Program-made: the position numbers and the translations under genes
Part shown: positions 13,457 to 25,314 of the stretch, one piece after another
Layout of the letters: the number at the start of each line of letters is the position of its first letter
Numbering within the stretch: the stretch's first letter is position 1
Origin: Mya arenaria
Taxonomy: Eukaryota; Mollusca; Bivalvia; Myida; Myidae
NCBI RefSeq assembly: GCF_026914265.1
Contig: NC_069125.1
Location: forward strand, 69,084,046 to 69,148,045
Length of the DNA stretch: 64,000 nucleotides
Direction: 5' to 3'
The notes under the pieces: generated by a model
Databases searched by the model: none
What the model was told of the DNA's origin: nothing
What the model saw: the letters and a program-made list of their open reading frames with translations, nothing else

Positions 13457-16400
13457 CTAAAACGAAAAAGTTACATCCATCAGAACAAGCAAATTATATT
13501 GTCACATTCAAACAATACAAACAAAGCTATTAAAGACATCAACTGAAATATATACTGACAAGTAGACGATATTAACAGTTTATTTTAAGAAGAGACAATC
13601 AAATAATTACCACATGCATGGGTATCAAATATTTTTGTCTTTCATAATTATAATTAATTATGAATGGCTATGTTTTAAAAGGTATCTTTAAATTGGTTTA
13701 ATGTCACAAATTATTTTTATAAAACATATAAGCTACAAAGTCAGGCATTCAAAACAGAAAAATTGGCCACATATCTCCCCATGCCAGCCATTCTTCATAC
13801 TTGCAAAGTTCAATCATGACAGTCAAATCAGTGGAATCTTTCCAAACAATTGAGCACCCACCACCCTGTCATGTAATGAGTACAGAGAGCCAAAATGGAA
13901 AGAAACAACCTCTAAAGATGTCATACTGTAACCCTTGTAATTTTTTAAGCTGGGTAGTAATCAAGCGCCTATTTCTCTCATAGAGATTTAAAGGCAAATA
14001 ACACTGACATTTACTTCTTTAGTTTTTGTAAATATCTCATTAGGTAAACAGTTTTATCACCCTTTGGCTGCATGCTCTCTGTCAACTCTTATCCAACATC
14101 CAAAAATATACAAACATATGTGACATTCTCCGGGCTAAAGCAGACCTAATAAAGTAACACATGAAATGTAAAATACTTCCTTTATTGCCCCTTTACAGGT
14201 CATGTTGGAACTTTAGTATGCAAAGCTGGTAAAATTCCAGCATAAAAAGTCATTCCCTTCCTTCAGTTGATTTATATTTCACTAGAAAGCAACTTTCCAC
14301 ACAATAAAATGCTGAGTAATATTTGGAGGGAAGAAAAACCTTCAGACAGAATTTTGCTGTGATAACACCTCTGTCATACCATAATTTCCATGAAAACACA
14401 TGCAGCATTCCATACTTAATCTATGAAAAACAATGGTTATTTTTGATATGATAAAAATGGAAATCCTGTAGAAAGTGAAGTGTGGATGCGGTGCTTCTCT
14501 TTACAACTGTGTAAGTAAGTTTGCCATATAACAAAATTAATGGGTGCTATATATGTATATCCCTACTTTGCAGAGTATACTTACATATTTCCAGCCAAGG
14601 GTGGTCTTGCAGCACTCGCAGAAGATGTCAGCGACGGCATGAAGGCCGGTGAGCAGAACCCTCTCCTCTGCCGGGCCACACCCAATGTTCACTCTGCAAT
14701 ATACACAGATCATAGGTCAAACATAATTACAGTTAAGTATAGGGAACTGGCAGGTTCTTGAATAGTTATTTCATAATGTGTTAGAAAACACTCATCTGAA
14801 AATCAACAAAATGTCCATATTTTCAGACAGCAGATAGTCCAACTATTTTTAAGGTACCTTCAAAATAGATTTCCAATGGAGTCATTGGTTGCCAAGGAAG
14901 TCAATGGTCGCTAAAACAAAAGGTGGTTGCTAAGGTAGCTAGAAGTTGCTAAGGAGGTCCATGGTTGCTAAGAAAAGTGATGATCAATAGGGAAGCAAGC
15001 TATCTTAAGATATTTAATCACTTCTAAGAAAAAATGTGGATGCTAAGAAATTTGATGGTTGCTTAGGAAGTCCATGGTTGTTACAGGAAGATACAATTAC
15101 TAGGGTAACAACATGAAAGTTATAGGACACTGATAAAAAAATGTTGTCAAGGAAGTTTGTGGTTGCTATGAAGGTCAAAGGTTGATAATAAAAATGATGG
15201 TTGTCAAGGAAATAAGGTGATTTGAAGAAAGTGGTAAAGTAATACTTGACAAATCTACAAAGTAATTATCTCAGCTCTGGGCAGTGCAGTTTTTGAGGAA
15301 AGTATTCTTCAATATTTTAGTAATATATAAGTAATAATAAGTCTCCCACTACTGGATTTTGACTTCAGCAAATTTGATAGAGAACCACTATTAGCATAAT
15401 GCTACATGTCAAATAACTAACCTCCAGGCCTCAAAACTCAGGCAGGCTAAAAACTACTTAAGGACAAATTAAAACTAAAGATAATTGTGAAATGGGGTTG
15501 AGGAATAAAGGGTCTGTTTGCCTATCACACTTGTCACAGCTGCATCACTGGTCCACATTTCTCGGTAATTAATATATGACTTGAAATACCATATGCTGCA
15601 CCACTGCTCAAGTTGTTTAGTTATTTATGCCCACTTTAAGCAAACCATATACCATGACTTTTTGTGTAATAATGCCTGTAATTTAGCCAAACCCTTTGTT
15701 AAAGAAAAAACAAGTCTACCCTTTTTTATATCTGTGTCTGCTTTAATTATGATGAATAAAATACATAAAAGCATGAAGGTAAATTATATATTTACAATAA
15801 AAATAAAAAATATTGTGAGTTCATCACAGTCTGGCAGGTTTACATTCAGTTTCCTAAATTAGAAACCAAAATATTTTGATGAACACGAAAAATGTGTCAC
15901 CTAATAAGTGTAATACATACCACAACCTCACATTACGTCATTTAGGTGGTAAAATGGGAAAGCGTGACTTAAATTTGATTATTACACCCCATTGTGATGA
16001 AACAGGCGATCATGCAATGGAAAAAACATTTATTTTTGAATATTTCACGCGAGAATTCTTATTATAATAATTGTATGATGGCTGTTTAAGAAGTTGGTAG
16101 ACTTATAACTTAAAACATTTAAATTGTTTAATTGTAGTATAGTTTTGGGGCAGGACAATCATTGCAATGTTCTTTCAGGCGAATAGGATGCAAATTGACA
16201 ATAGGGTCACATCAAAAACGATACAAATAATTATTGCCTCTTCTTCTTCTTCCACTTACCCGCCTTTAATAATCTGCCGACTGTTTTCTGGCAATTAGCT
16301 ATAGAACTTGTAATCATGACATTGTGACCTGGTACATGAAATGTATAAGGTCAATAAATCAAGTAAGAATTGACATGTCTACACTGCTAAATGTAAAAAG

Positions 16401-19400
16401 CCCGGACACAAGCATGTGTACTATGACCTTTAAATTTCAGATGTGACCTTAACCATCGACCCGGGTCAAGGTCACTGCATATCGTCTAAATAAGGACAAC
16501 ATTTGTACCAAGTAATATGGTAATCCATCAATGCATAAGTAAGTTATAGCGCGGACACGAGCATGTGTTCTCTGACCTTTAAATGTCTAGTGTGACCTTG
16601 ACCTTTGAGGTTTAGACCCGGGTCAAGGTCACTGCACATAGTCTCAATGAGAACAACATTTGGACCAAGTATATTAATATGGTCATCCATCAATGCATAA
16701 GTAAGTTATAGCGCGGACACGAGCATGTGTACTCTGACCTATAAATGTCTCGTGTGACCTTGACCTTTGAGGTATGGACCCGGGTCAAGGCCACTGCACA
16801 TCATCTCAATGAGGACAACATTTGTACCAAGTAATATGGTATCCATCCATGCTAAAGTAAGTTATAGCCCGGACACGAAATGTTACAGCCAGACAGACAG
16901 ACGGACGGATGAACAAACAGACAGACGGACAAAGAGCATTCCTATAATCCCCTCCCCACTCCGTGGCAGGGGGTTAATAAAAATTCTATGGAAGGTCAAT
17001 GTATCAAAATGAAATATTGCATATAAAGAGCAGAATCCATGACTATTATTATGATATAAGTCTTTTGTTTGGATACTGCTAAATAAAATATTGATGTAAA
17101 AAGTCCACATATACTTCTTGAACAGCCCTCAATCTTCTTAAACAGCCCATTCTATTAATTTACAAAAACTGTGTTGCTTAAATGTCTCATTTATAATGAA
17201 ACTTTTGAAAAATGCTAACAGCCATAACTCATAGTTTCAGATAGAAACGATGTCTATGTATAACACCAATACAACAGGATCTATTTATGAAACAAACCCT
17301 CCATTCAGCCAAAATGAAAAGGTATTCTATACACACTGTCTGCTACCATCATGAAAACCATATTCTATGGGTAATAATAATAATACAGAAATTCATCTTT
17401 TTTTGTAAAAATAACACTAAAAAAAAGTCATTTTATTTCGATTGTCACAATTTTTATCACATTTAGAAATACAAATGATGTTTGATAATTTTTATGCAAT
17501 CATAAAATTGTTTTATTTGGATGTTGAAAAACATTCAAATTAAATAAAATCATGGACTAAATTCTCCAGAAGTGTGCATTCTAGTTCATTAATTGTTCAT
17601 GAAATAGAGTCCGGATGTGGAGAGCCTGCACATGCAATAATTGGTCCTAATGTTACATGTCCTGAAAATATCGACCAAAATATGATGAAACTAGATGAAA
17701 GCGGTTGCAACTGTTACAATGTTGTTTGCATTTTTTGTGTTCAAGGATAACAAAGCAGATCTGGATCTTGGACTGCATTATTTGGTGCGTAATAAAAATG
17801 CTATGATGCATACTGAAATATCATATTGCACTTTAAATTTAAATTCTTCATCCAAATGGTACATTATCAAAGCTTGTTTTGAGACATATATCACATGACT
17901 TGATTTTTTTTAAAAATAAAATGTTATTATTGCTACTTAAGTTGTTGTAAACCATGATTGAGGTCCTTGTTCATCATTCCAGCCACAAATTGATCATTAA
18001 TTATTTCTGAACAAATAATGTTTCATTTTGATTTCAATGCATTTCATTTTAAACTCATTCATTAATGTTTTAAAATGAGTAAAACATGAAAATGCATTAA
18101 AATTTACAAAATATTGGTTTTGCACCAAGATATATAGTGCGCCTCAGAGTGAGGACTTTATGTCCTCTCTGTTAACCGGTGATCTTAAAATCAGATGACC
18201 TGAATTTCAAAATCTCACAATTTTGAAAGCAAGACATTAACAAAACTTAGGCATTCACATTTCTTTAAGCTGCAATTTGAACAGGATAAAGACATTGTTA
18301 AGATTTACTTCCTTTTCTTTAATGACATTCAGTTAATATGAAGAAACAATCAATAGTTAAATAAATATTTGAAAATGCATAGTCATTTCGGAAGAAACAT
18401 TCAAATGACAATGTTCAGTGACAAGCAAAAATCCCTATGAAAAGCATAACTCTTCGAGACTAGTTTAACAAACTCTTATTTAAACAATATGTTTCTGAAT
18501 TACTTGTCCTTGTTTTAAAATACAATGTAATTTAAACAACCACTTTTTCTACATCGATGCCTGTCAGTTTAATAAAATAGAAACGTGCGGTCGTGCAGTC
18601 AATATATCATTATATAATAAAATGTTAAACAGTATGCTTTTCTTCAAAACATTTACATTGGGATGTATCTCAAAACTGGCTCGTTCTAGTCATGTGAAAT
18701 GAAGATAAACATCACATGTATGAGGACAAACACCAGAACTAATCAGGCATTTAATATGCAATCATAAAACAAAGAAAATTAGGGCCAAGGTTACATTAGC
18801 CAGTAGCCAAGTTCAGTAATACAGCAAAAAACACTGATGTGACAGGGAGATAGGGAAGACATTTTGGCAGGTTCATAAGTACAAAGTACAGGTTTTTATC
18901 TTTGAAAACAATATTGTGCAACTTGAAGAATCCTGAACTAGCTCTGACCCTCTCTGAAACTATGAAGTCATTTATTTAATACCATGGATCCTCCAGAACT
19001 GGCCTCAGGTAGCACTGACAAGAGACACCAAGGCAAAAACATCTCATATAAAAACACATTGTAAAATGATCCACTTGTTGATGCCCTATTTCTGATAAAA
19101 ATATATTTGAAATTGTTCAGCATTACATTAATTTTATCATAATCAGCAGTTTTCTGGCATTATCCCACATGCAAAAAAAGTACTTTATGTGAGCAGTATT
19201 TTAATGGTAAACAGAGAAACATCAGAAGCCGGAAGAAAATGCAGAACTGGGTTGATACCCCACCGGGTTGATACCCCACCGGGTTGATACCCCACCGGTT
19301 TGATACCCCACCTGTATTGTGACAAGATAAAGCATGTTAAATAAAGTTTTTGCAAGCTATAAACATTCTTTTTTCAAACAAGTTCTAAAATTCCCTGGGA

Positions 19401-22400
19401 AACTGCAAGAACTGCCAACTCTGTGGTAAACAAATAATGATAACATTGACCAAAATAGATGTAATGCTTTATTAATGGCACCTTTGATAAGATATGAATA
19501 TATGATAAACTAGGCTTGATGCTAAAATGTACCTTACTGAAGTAATATTCATAATTGATATCATCAGCCAGTTTCTTTTGCACCAATGCCAATCTTTTAG
19601 TACTGATGTATAAAAATAAAATGCCAATGCATTCACTTGCATGATACCATGTTGTAAATAAAGCACACATACTGTGAAATCATTTATATTCGTTGGCATG
19701 AAATTTCGTGGTTTTCCGATAAATTACATTTTCGTGGGTACTTGAATTCGTGGTTTTCAATTTTGAAAACAAAATCCGAAACTGCGATCGTCCTAGATCG
19801 ACTGCATAATCACCACGTGATGGGCATGTGATTTCCTTCTTCTACGTCACACCGTTTATGACACTCGCAATGGTGGTACGACATGCCAATTAGTGCATAT
19901 ACCCATGTCAATTATCGATTTAATTGGAAGTTAAGGTCTTGAAAGATGATGTTCCCTGATCAAAGATATAGATAGGCGAGGCCATTGAATACCAATTTAT
20001 AATTTTACAAGCTGTAAAAACACCAAGAAGGTGCATATATTTGGGTAAACAATCAATGTTATCGATTAAATATTTTATTAAAGAAAAAAATCGAGTACCA
20101 ACACTCAACACGCACATCTTGAATGCCCCACGAACATTAATGATTTCACAGTACCACTGATGCAAAGAATACTTTAGTTGCTCTAACAATACAGGTTGCT
20201 TTACAAAATACAACCAATATTATAAAGTCAAGTTAGCAAGACACGGTCTGTATTGCCTAGTGAAATGGAAGAATCAACTTAATTAACATTTACCTGTTAC
20301 AATTAGAAACCAATCTATAAAAGTCTGTATTGCATAGTGAAATGGAAGAATCAACATTATAAACATTTACCTATTTCAATAAGATAACAATCTATAATGC
20401 AATCTCCTGCAATTTAACTTTAATTTTCTGTCCTTTTCATGTTCTCACTGCCATGAGACCAATGAAAGTTCTTGAAACTTGATGGACAGTTCATGAAAAG
20501 TTCATGAATGTTAATGAAAAGTTTATCAGTGCATGAACAGATTCTCGACAGGGCTGAGGGACACTGCCATTAGACCAAACCAGGACACTGAAATTAGACC
20601 AAACCAGGAGCACTACCAAGGGTTAAAACCAGGAGCACTGCCATGAGATTTAACAAGGAGCATTGCCATGAGATGAAACCAGGAGCACTGTTAAGAGATC
20701 CAGAAGCATTGCCATGCGATGAAACCAGGGACACTGCCATGTGAGAAACCAGGGACACAGCCATGTGATAAAATCAGGAGCACTGCCATGAGACAAAACC
20801 AGGAGCACTGCCATGAGATAAAACCAGGAGCACTGCCATGAGACAAAACCAGGAGCACTGCCATGAGACAAAACCAGGAGCACTGCCATGAGACAAAACC
20901 AGGAGCACTGCCATGAGACAAAACCAGGAGCAATGCCATGAGACGAACTCAGGGGCACTGCCATGAGATAAAACCAGGAGCAATGCCATGAGACAAAACC
21001 AGGAGCACTGCAGCCATGAGACAAAACCAGGAGCAATGCCATGAGACGAACTCAGGGGCACTGCCATGAGATAAAACCAGGAGCACTGCCATGAGACAAA
21101 ACCAGGGACACAGCCATGAGATAAAACCAGGAGCACTGCCATGAGACAAAACCAGGAGCAATGCCATGAGATAAAACCAGGAGCAATGCCATGAGATAAA
21201 ACCAGGAGCACTGCCATGAGACAAAACCAGGAGCAATGCCATGAGACGAACTCAGGGGCACTGCCATGAGATAAAACCAGGAGCACTGCCATGAGATGAA
21301 ATCAGGAGCACTGCCATGAGATAAAACCAGGGGCACTGCCATGTGATAAAATCAGGAGCACTGCAGCCATGAGACAAAACCAGGAGCACTGCCATGAGAT
21401 GAAATCAGGGCACTGCCATGAGACAAAACCAGGAGCACTGCCATGAGATGAAATCAGGAACACTCATATTATAAAAAACTAGGAGCACAGCCATTTAAAG
21501 AAATCAGGAGCACCACCATTACTAGTGTTGCAGTTTTAGTAAATTCAGCAAATATCACAGCATCGATTAAAGCAACATTATCAAGTTTTAGCTCATTGAC
21601 ACAATTACAAATCAGACGTTTTATAATTGTTAGAACATTTTGTGGTAAATTTTCACCCTAAACAAGGAAGGGGTGAGCCTTACTTAGACAATATTACAGA
21701 TTTTACATTATATGTTCCAACTGACATAGATTTAACTGTTTTCAGCAGGCATGGAATCTGTCCGGAAAGTTCTTGATGATTAAGCAAGGTAGCTTAAAAA
21801 GGTGACCTCATTGGCTGGAAATGTAGGTTATAATCTAAATAGGGATTCTATCTTGCCTTCTCAAAGTAATGTAAGCATATATATAACACGATAAGTGCTA
21901 TAAAAATATCTGTCTAGCTTCTAATACATTTAAAAGTTTCATACACTCCAGTTGCAACTTCTGCTTACATCATAACAGGCAATTACATCTGAGATTATGG
22001 CCATCTAATGCCTACAATCACTTTAAACATTCACGATTTAAAACCCTTTTTCAAGTATAAATGGCTGACAAAATCAAGAGGCTGGTTATCTGGTTTTCTT
22101 TATTTTACACGCATAATGTTAAAAAGTTAAAAAGCACTCAACATAATTTTCTGGTGAAGTTCAGAATATTAATAATTCAGGGCTCTTTTGAAATGTATTC
22201 ACTTTTTGTAACATTTATACTGTTTTAAAGGTACTCAATTGTCAAACTTTGAAAACCGAAACTATTCAGTCTTCTTTACCAAGAAAATGTAGATTATCCA
22301 GATATATATATTAAGAAAAATAGTTATGAAAGTTATGACATAATATAATGTGAAATAATTAATTAAGGTGGTTTAAAATTGAGTTACATCATGACATCAC

Positions 22401-25314
22401 GGTGAAAATACTTTTGCATATGGAAAACCATACATTAGTCATTGGACTGTGGGGGGTAAACCAGACCAAATTCAAGTATCAACTGTTATCTTTACATAAC
22501 ATCCTTCCTGAATTAGACTGCTTTTTCATGTGGGGATTTTTGAAAAGTATCCACAAAACTAATCATTTTGCGACTTGTTTCACTATATTTATGTATCATA
22601 TAACATGTCATAACAGAACCAGATAAAGAATACTAATAATTTCCTTAGCACCTTTCTCAAATAACATACGACAGACAGTTAAACTTTCCAATCAATACAC
22701 AATATAAAAGTAAAGGGGAACTCTGGGTTATTCAGGGCTTGAATTTAACTTTTTTTGACACTCGCAAATTTTTGCGAGTGCTTAAATTTTCAACTCGCAA
22801 AACAAGACACTCACTCGCATTTTTTTAAGGCAAACCATTGTGTTTGCTAAGAAAATATATATATTGTAAGGAAAACAATGGTTAAAGGTATAGTGTAACT
22901 GTTTTAATGAATGATCATGTAATTTTTCATTATTGATTAAACGATATCATCATAAATGTAACACTGACAATATGTTCTGAGGAAGCCTGATCAGGCCAGT
23001 ATTGGTCTGTTTAATGTTCAACTTCCTCTTCCACATTGAAACATTTTTAACGGATGGATTATTTCATTTTGGATTCTTTTTTGGAACTGATTGATCATTG
23101 CCGTCGGCAATTTTAAAATGAACATGCATATTTTTTTGCTTGTCATCATTTTATAGACTGTATCTCGATACGATTATCACTAAAAATAGCCGCCAAAAGT
23201 TTTCCGACGAAAGACCAGTCTACAAAAATACATAGTAACGAGTACCTGCCACATTGTAACGAGAACCTGCCTGTGCGCATAATGTTAGTCTACATCATCA
23301 GTTTCTGTGTGATTATCGGAAAACAAAATGAGTAGGCATTTTTAAAATTAATTTTATATCTATTGTGCATGCAGGAATTGATCACCGATGATGTTCATAT
23401 CAATTTCAATGATTGTATATTTTCTGCAAATTTTGAACTCACAAATTTTTGCAAGTGTCTTTAAATTCAACAAGCATTTTCAAATTTTGGCTCGCATTTT
23501 GCGAGCGTGGGAGTGCTAAATTCGAGCCCTGTTATTGTCAATCTGTCACTACCTGGTAGTTTTACAAAATGGTACCCTGATGTTTGAAAAAAGAAACATT
23601 TTTATTTTTTTGATTTTCATGTACATATATAAATATATATATATATATACATATATAAAGCTAAAAGAACACTTACACAGAATTGAAGAGATATGCTCGC
23701 CCCTGGCTCCCTTGAAATGACTAAAAAAAAGGAAAGAAAAAATATGTTAGTTTTTTTCATATTTGAACACTGAAAATTTAACATACTTTTTCCTGATAAT
23801 GTATATTTTGTGTATGAGAAATTATCAGTAGTGAAAAGATATATTTCAGACTTCATTATAATGACATTTCTTCAGGGATTTCTGCTTGCAAAAAATGAGA
23901 AGAAAATCTCAGCAAGCGGATGGTTCAATCACTTGGGTAATGATTGTTTTCACTATAATAAATGCCCTAGTTTTTGTCTGTGTAATAGATCAATGTCAAG
24001 AGAGGGTGCTAGGTTTTTGTGAAACTAACTGATTTTTAGAGAGTCAAGTGTAACTGGTACACACAATTACCCAGTTACTATTAAGATTTGGCACAGCATC
24101 TATAGAATCTTGTCTTCCACAATCACCTTAGATACCCACAAATGATGTATTCATTTGCATTTATGCAGTGAACCAAACCAAAAGACCAAAGGTTGTCCGG
24201 TTAGCGCAGTGGTTAGCACAATCGCTTCTCACCAAGGCGACCCGGGTTCGATTCCCGGCCTGGGCGCATGTGAGTTTGGTTAGTGGTCACCAAGCCGGAC
24301 AAGTGGGTTTTCTCCGGGTACTCCGGTTTCCCCCACTCTCGTGCAACATCGTGCCAACGAGAGTGATTAATATAAGTAATAGCTTGTTTCACAATCGTTG
24401 TAAAATTAAATAATGTTTAAACTAAAAGACCAAAGTAGCAGAGTTTCTGACCAGAACTAGCTTCTACGGACTTGATTTGCTAGCTGACAGGGATCAGGTC
24501 ATGTGTCAATTCCTATCTACCTCATAAAGCCCTTTTCCACCTTTTAAATATATCGATCCTGTTAATAACTATAAAGATTTCTAGTTTCCCTAGATTTGTA
24601 AGAAGAAACAGTTCTATAAATAGTTAATGACCGGTTAAGTAAATTTGCCATCATTTTTCATGAATAATCCATATAACAAGATCAGAAACAGGCAGAACCT
24701 ATCTTGCAAGAATTACTCAACTAGGTTACTCTGTATCAGCTAAAAGTTAAAAGACTTCAGTTCCACTTAAAATGAACATAAAAAAACCCATTGAAATTCT
24801 GCTCGGACTCTCGGTTTTAGGTTAAAAAAAAACCTTGTGATTTAATCAGTTAATTGAATTCACATATGACAAGTAGTTTTGACCTACAGAAAGTTCACAC
24901 AGTTGACATTAGAAATCCTGAATTTTCAACCACAATGAGTCCATTTCAGAAAGCAGAAGTATTAAATTTCTTGCTTTGTTTTATTTAGATCCTAAAAATG
25001 AAGTATGCATTTTAAGTGTCTAATGTCTTGGCAAATGAACTGTTTAATATACTTTTTAATTTAGACATTATTCTATGTATGCAAGGTCTGAAAGATATAA
25101 CGGTTGAGATGTCACAAGGAATATTGACTTTAAACACAAAATCATATATATCACATAGAACTGCAATAGAATTCTTATCTTAATAACTATTAAACTATCA
25201 TGTTACCTTGGAGATGAGTTCATCATGGTTGGCTAGGTGTGCCCGACAGTGTACGCAGCTGTAGAGGCGGTGACACTTGTTGGTCGGCAGATACGCTTGG
25301 AATGTCTTCACCAT
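13367..25314 (-). CDS. YPEL: Yippee-like zinc-binding protein (YPEL1-4 type), complete coding region, 4 coding exons
   Basis: Joining exons 25314-25207, 23720-23677, 14693-14585 and 13456-13367 gives a 116-residue protein with consistent phases and GT/AG sites. It matches the YPEL1-4 family closely: KTFQAYLP near the start, [70 protein letters not shown] and the terminal HMIKDNGWD. The two zinc-binding CxxC pairs of the Yippee domain are CVHC (residues 20-23) and CECC (about 75-78), spaced as in the family. YPEL proteins are small nuclear or centrosome-associated proteins linked to cell-cycle exit; the biochemical activity is unsettled. Compared with vertebrate YPEL1/2 as I recall them, the N-terminus lacks about five residues after MVK, has two extra residues in LPTNKCHR, and the second zinc pair carries an added Cys. 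The start is the only ATG giving the family N-terminus. The gene spans about 12 kb of coding interval with 9-kb introns full of repeats. Confidence 0.97.
14585..14693 (-). CDS. YPEL: YPEL coding exon 3 (residues 51-87)
   Basis: Begins after TTGCAG and ends at TAT|GTAAGTAT. It encodes [28 protein letters not shown] and KTTLGWKY, carrying the second zinc pair. Local GC content is much higher than in the flanks, consistent with a constrained exon. Confidence 0.96.
14870..15225. repeat. Degenerate tandem repeat, GGTTGCTAAGGAAGTC-like
   Basis: GGTTGCTAAGGTAGC, GTTGCTAAGGAGGTCCATGG, GGTTGCTAAG and GGTTGCTTAGGAAGTCCATGG recur at irregular spacing of about 20-60 bp. An old decayed minisatellite in the YPEL intron. 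Confidence 0.6.
15226..16340. other. Intronic stretch with nothing recognised
   Basis: AT-rich, no exon or repeat structure that I can support. Confidence 0.4.
16345..16975. repeat. Tandem repeat (about 155-160 bp unit, 3 copies) with GACA/GACG tail and terminal hairpin
   Basis: Units begin CGGACACGAGCATGTGT (near 16400, 16553, 16713) and contain TGTGACCTTGACC and GACCCGGGTCAAGG. After the last unit come a CAGACAGACGGACGG tract and a short hairpin, CCCCACTCCGTGGCAGGGGG. The core-repeat, microsatellite tail and hairpin layout is typical of interspersed elements common in bivalve genomes; family not assigned. Confidence 0.7.
17585..17745 (+). pseudogene. Cysteine-rich peptide exon or its remnant (copy B)
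   Basis: After a possible acceptor (GAAATAG) a frame reads [35 protein letters not shown] and [11 protein letters not shown] before TAA: seven Cys in about 50 residues. The spacing looks like a secreted disulfide-rich peptide but matches no family I can name. A diverged copy lies at about 125-300, sharing the MKLD-S-C core. No signal-peptide exon was found upstream, and the copy sits antisense inside a YPEL intron. It may therefore be a relic moved with block B. Confidence 0.35.
19249..19314. repeat. 16-bp tandem repeat, 4 copies
   Basis: GGGTTGATACCCCACC is repeated four times with one base change in the last copy. Block A has no such array at the matching place (near 5735), so it arose after the duplication. 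Confidence 0.9.
19672..20151. mobile_element. 480-bp non-autonomous TIR element with TA flanks (Tc1/mariner-like)
   Basis: Begins CTGTGAAATCATTTATATTC and ends TTAATGATTTCACAG, with TA on both sides. Interior repeats of TTCGTGG-TTTTC. No transposase. The terminal type resembles MITEs common in mollusc genomes; superfamily inferred from TA duplication. Confidence 0.75.
20555..21515. repeat. 25-bp minisatellite, about 38 units
   Basis: Unit CCATGAGACAAAACCAGGAG plus CACTG; successive CCATGAG copies at 20836 and 20861 are 25 bp apart. Variants alternate ACAAAACC, ATAAAACC and ACGAACTC in higher-order patterns. Three units make a 75-bp open period on the minus strand, which explains the spurious ORFs ([17 protein letters not shown]). 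Confidence 0.93.
21516..22732. other. Intronic stretch with nothing recognised
   Basis: AT-rich sequence between the 25-bp minisatellite and the next element; no exon supported. Confidence 0.4.
22733..23532. mobile_element. About 800-bp non-autonomous DNA element, hAT-like ends
   Basis: Left end CAGGGCTTGAATTTAAC and right end GCTAAATTCGAGCCCTG are inverted copies. Subterminal ACTCGCAAATTTTTGCGAGT palindromes at left recur as TTGGCTCGCATTTTGCGAGC at right. GTTATT occurs at both flanks, but a full 8-bp duplication is not evident. No ORF. Confidence 0.6.
23677..23720 (-). CDS. YPEL: YPEL coding exon 2 (residues 37-51, 44 bp)
   Basis: A 44-bp micro-exon between a T-rich acceptor (TTTTTTTTAG) and the donor GT|GTAAGTG. 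It encodes [14 protein letters not shown] plus two bases of a Val codon. It is identified by exact agreement with the conserved YPEL core and by the phase match to exon 3. It is too short to show as an open frame of any length, so it would be missed by ORF-based annotation. Confidence 0.95.
24192..24418 (+). mobile_element. tRNA-derived SINE with 17-bp target-site duplication
   Basis: Pol III A box (TTAGCGCAGTGGTTAGCAC) and B box (GGGTTCGATTCCCGG) are present, followed by a body with CTCCGGGTACTCCGGTTTCC and a short A/T tail. It is flanked by direct repeats AAACCAAAAGACCAAAG (24175-24191) and AAACTAAAAGACCAAAG (24419-24435), one mismatch. Intact structure and near-identical flanks suggest a fairly recent insertion into YPEL intron 1. 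Confidence 0.9.
25207..25314 (-). CDS. YPEL: YPEL coding exon 1 (residues 1-36)
   Basis: Encodes [10 protein letters not shown] through NHDELISK and includes the first zinc pair CVHC. The ATG sits in GGAACCATGG, a good Kozak context. The donor is AAG|GTAACA. Two possible acceptors lie upstream in the 5' UTR: CACAG, or CCAG a few bases before the ATG. The coding part is exactly 36 codons, phase 0. Confidence 0.96.

Larger units (their letters stand above)
17585..20420. repeat. Duplicated block B (homologous to 0.1-6.4 kb), inside YPEL intron
   Basis: Collinear with block A. Private to B are a 16-bp tandem repeat near 19.25 kb, a TIR element at 19672-20151, and a local 65-bp tandem duplication near 20.24-20.38 kb (GTCTGTATTGC and GTGAAATGGAAGAATCAAC repeated). 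Confidence 0.75.

Noticed and set aside
20650-21342. Overlapping minus-strand ORFs rich in SHGSAPGF
   Set aside because: Products of the 25-bp minisatellite, which is open over 75-bp blocks; same repeat read in several frames.
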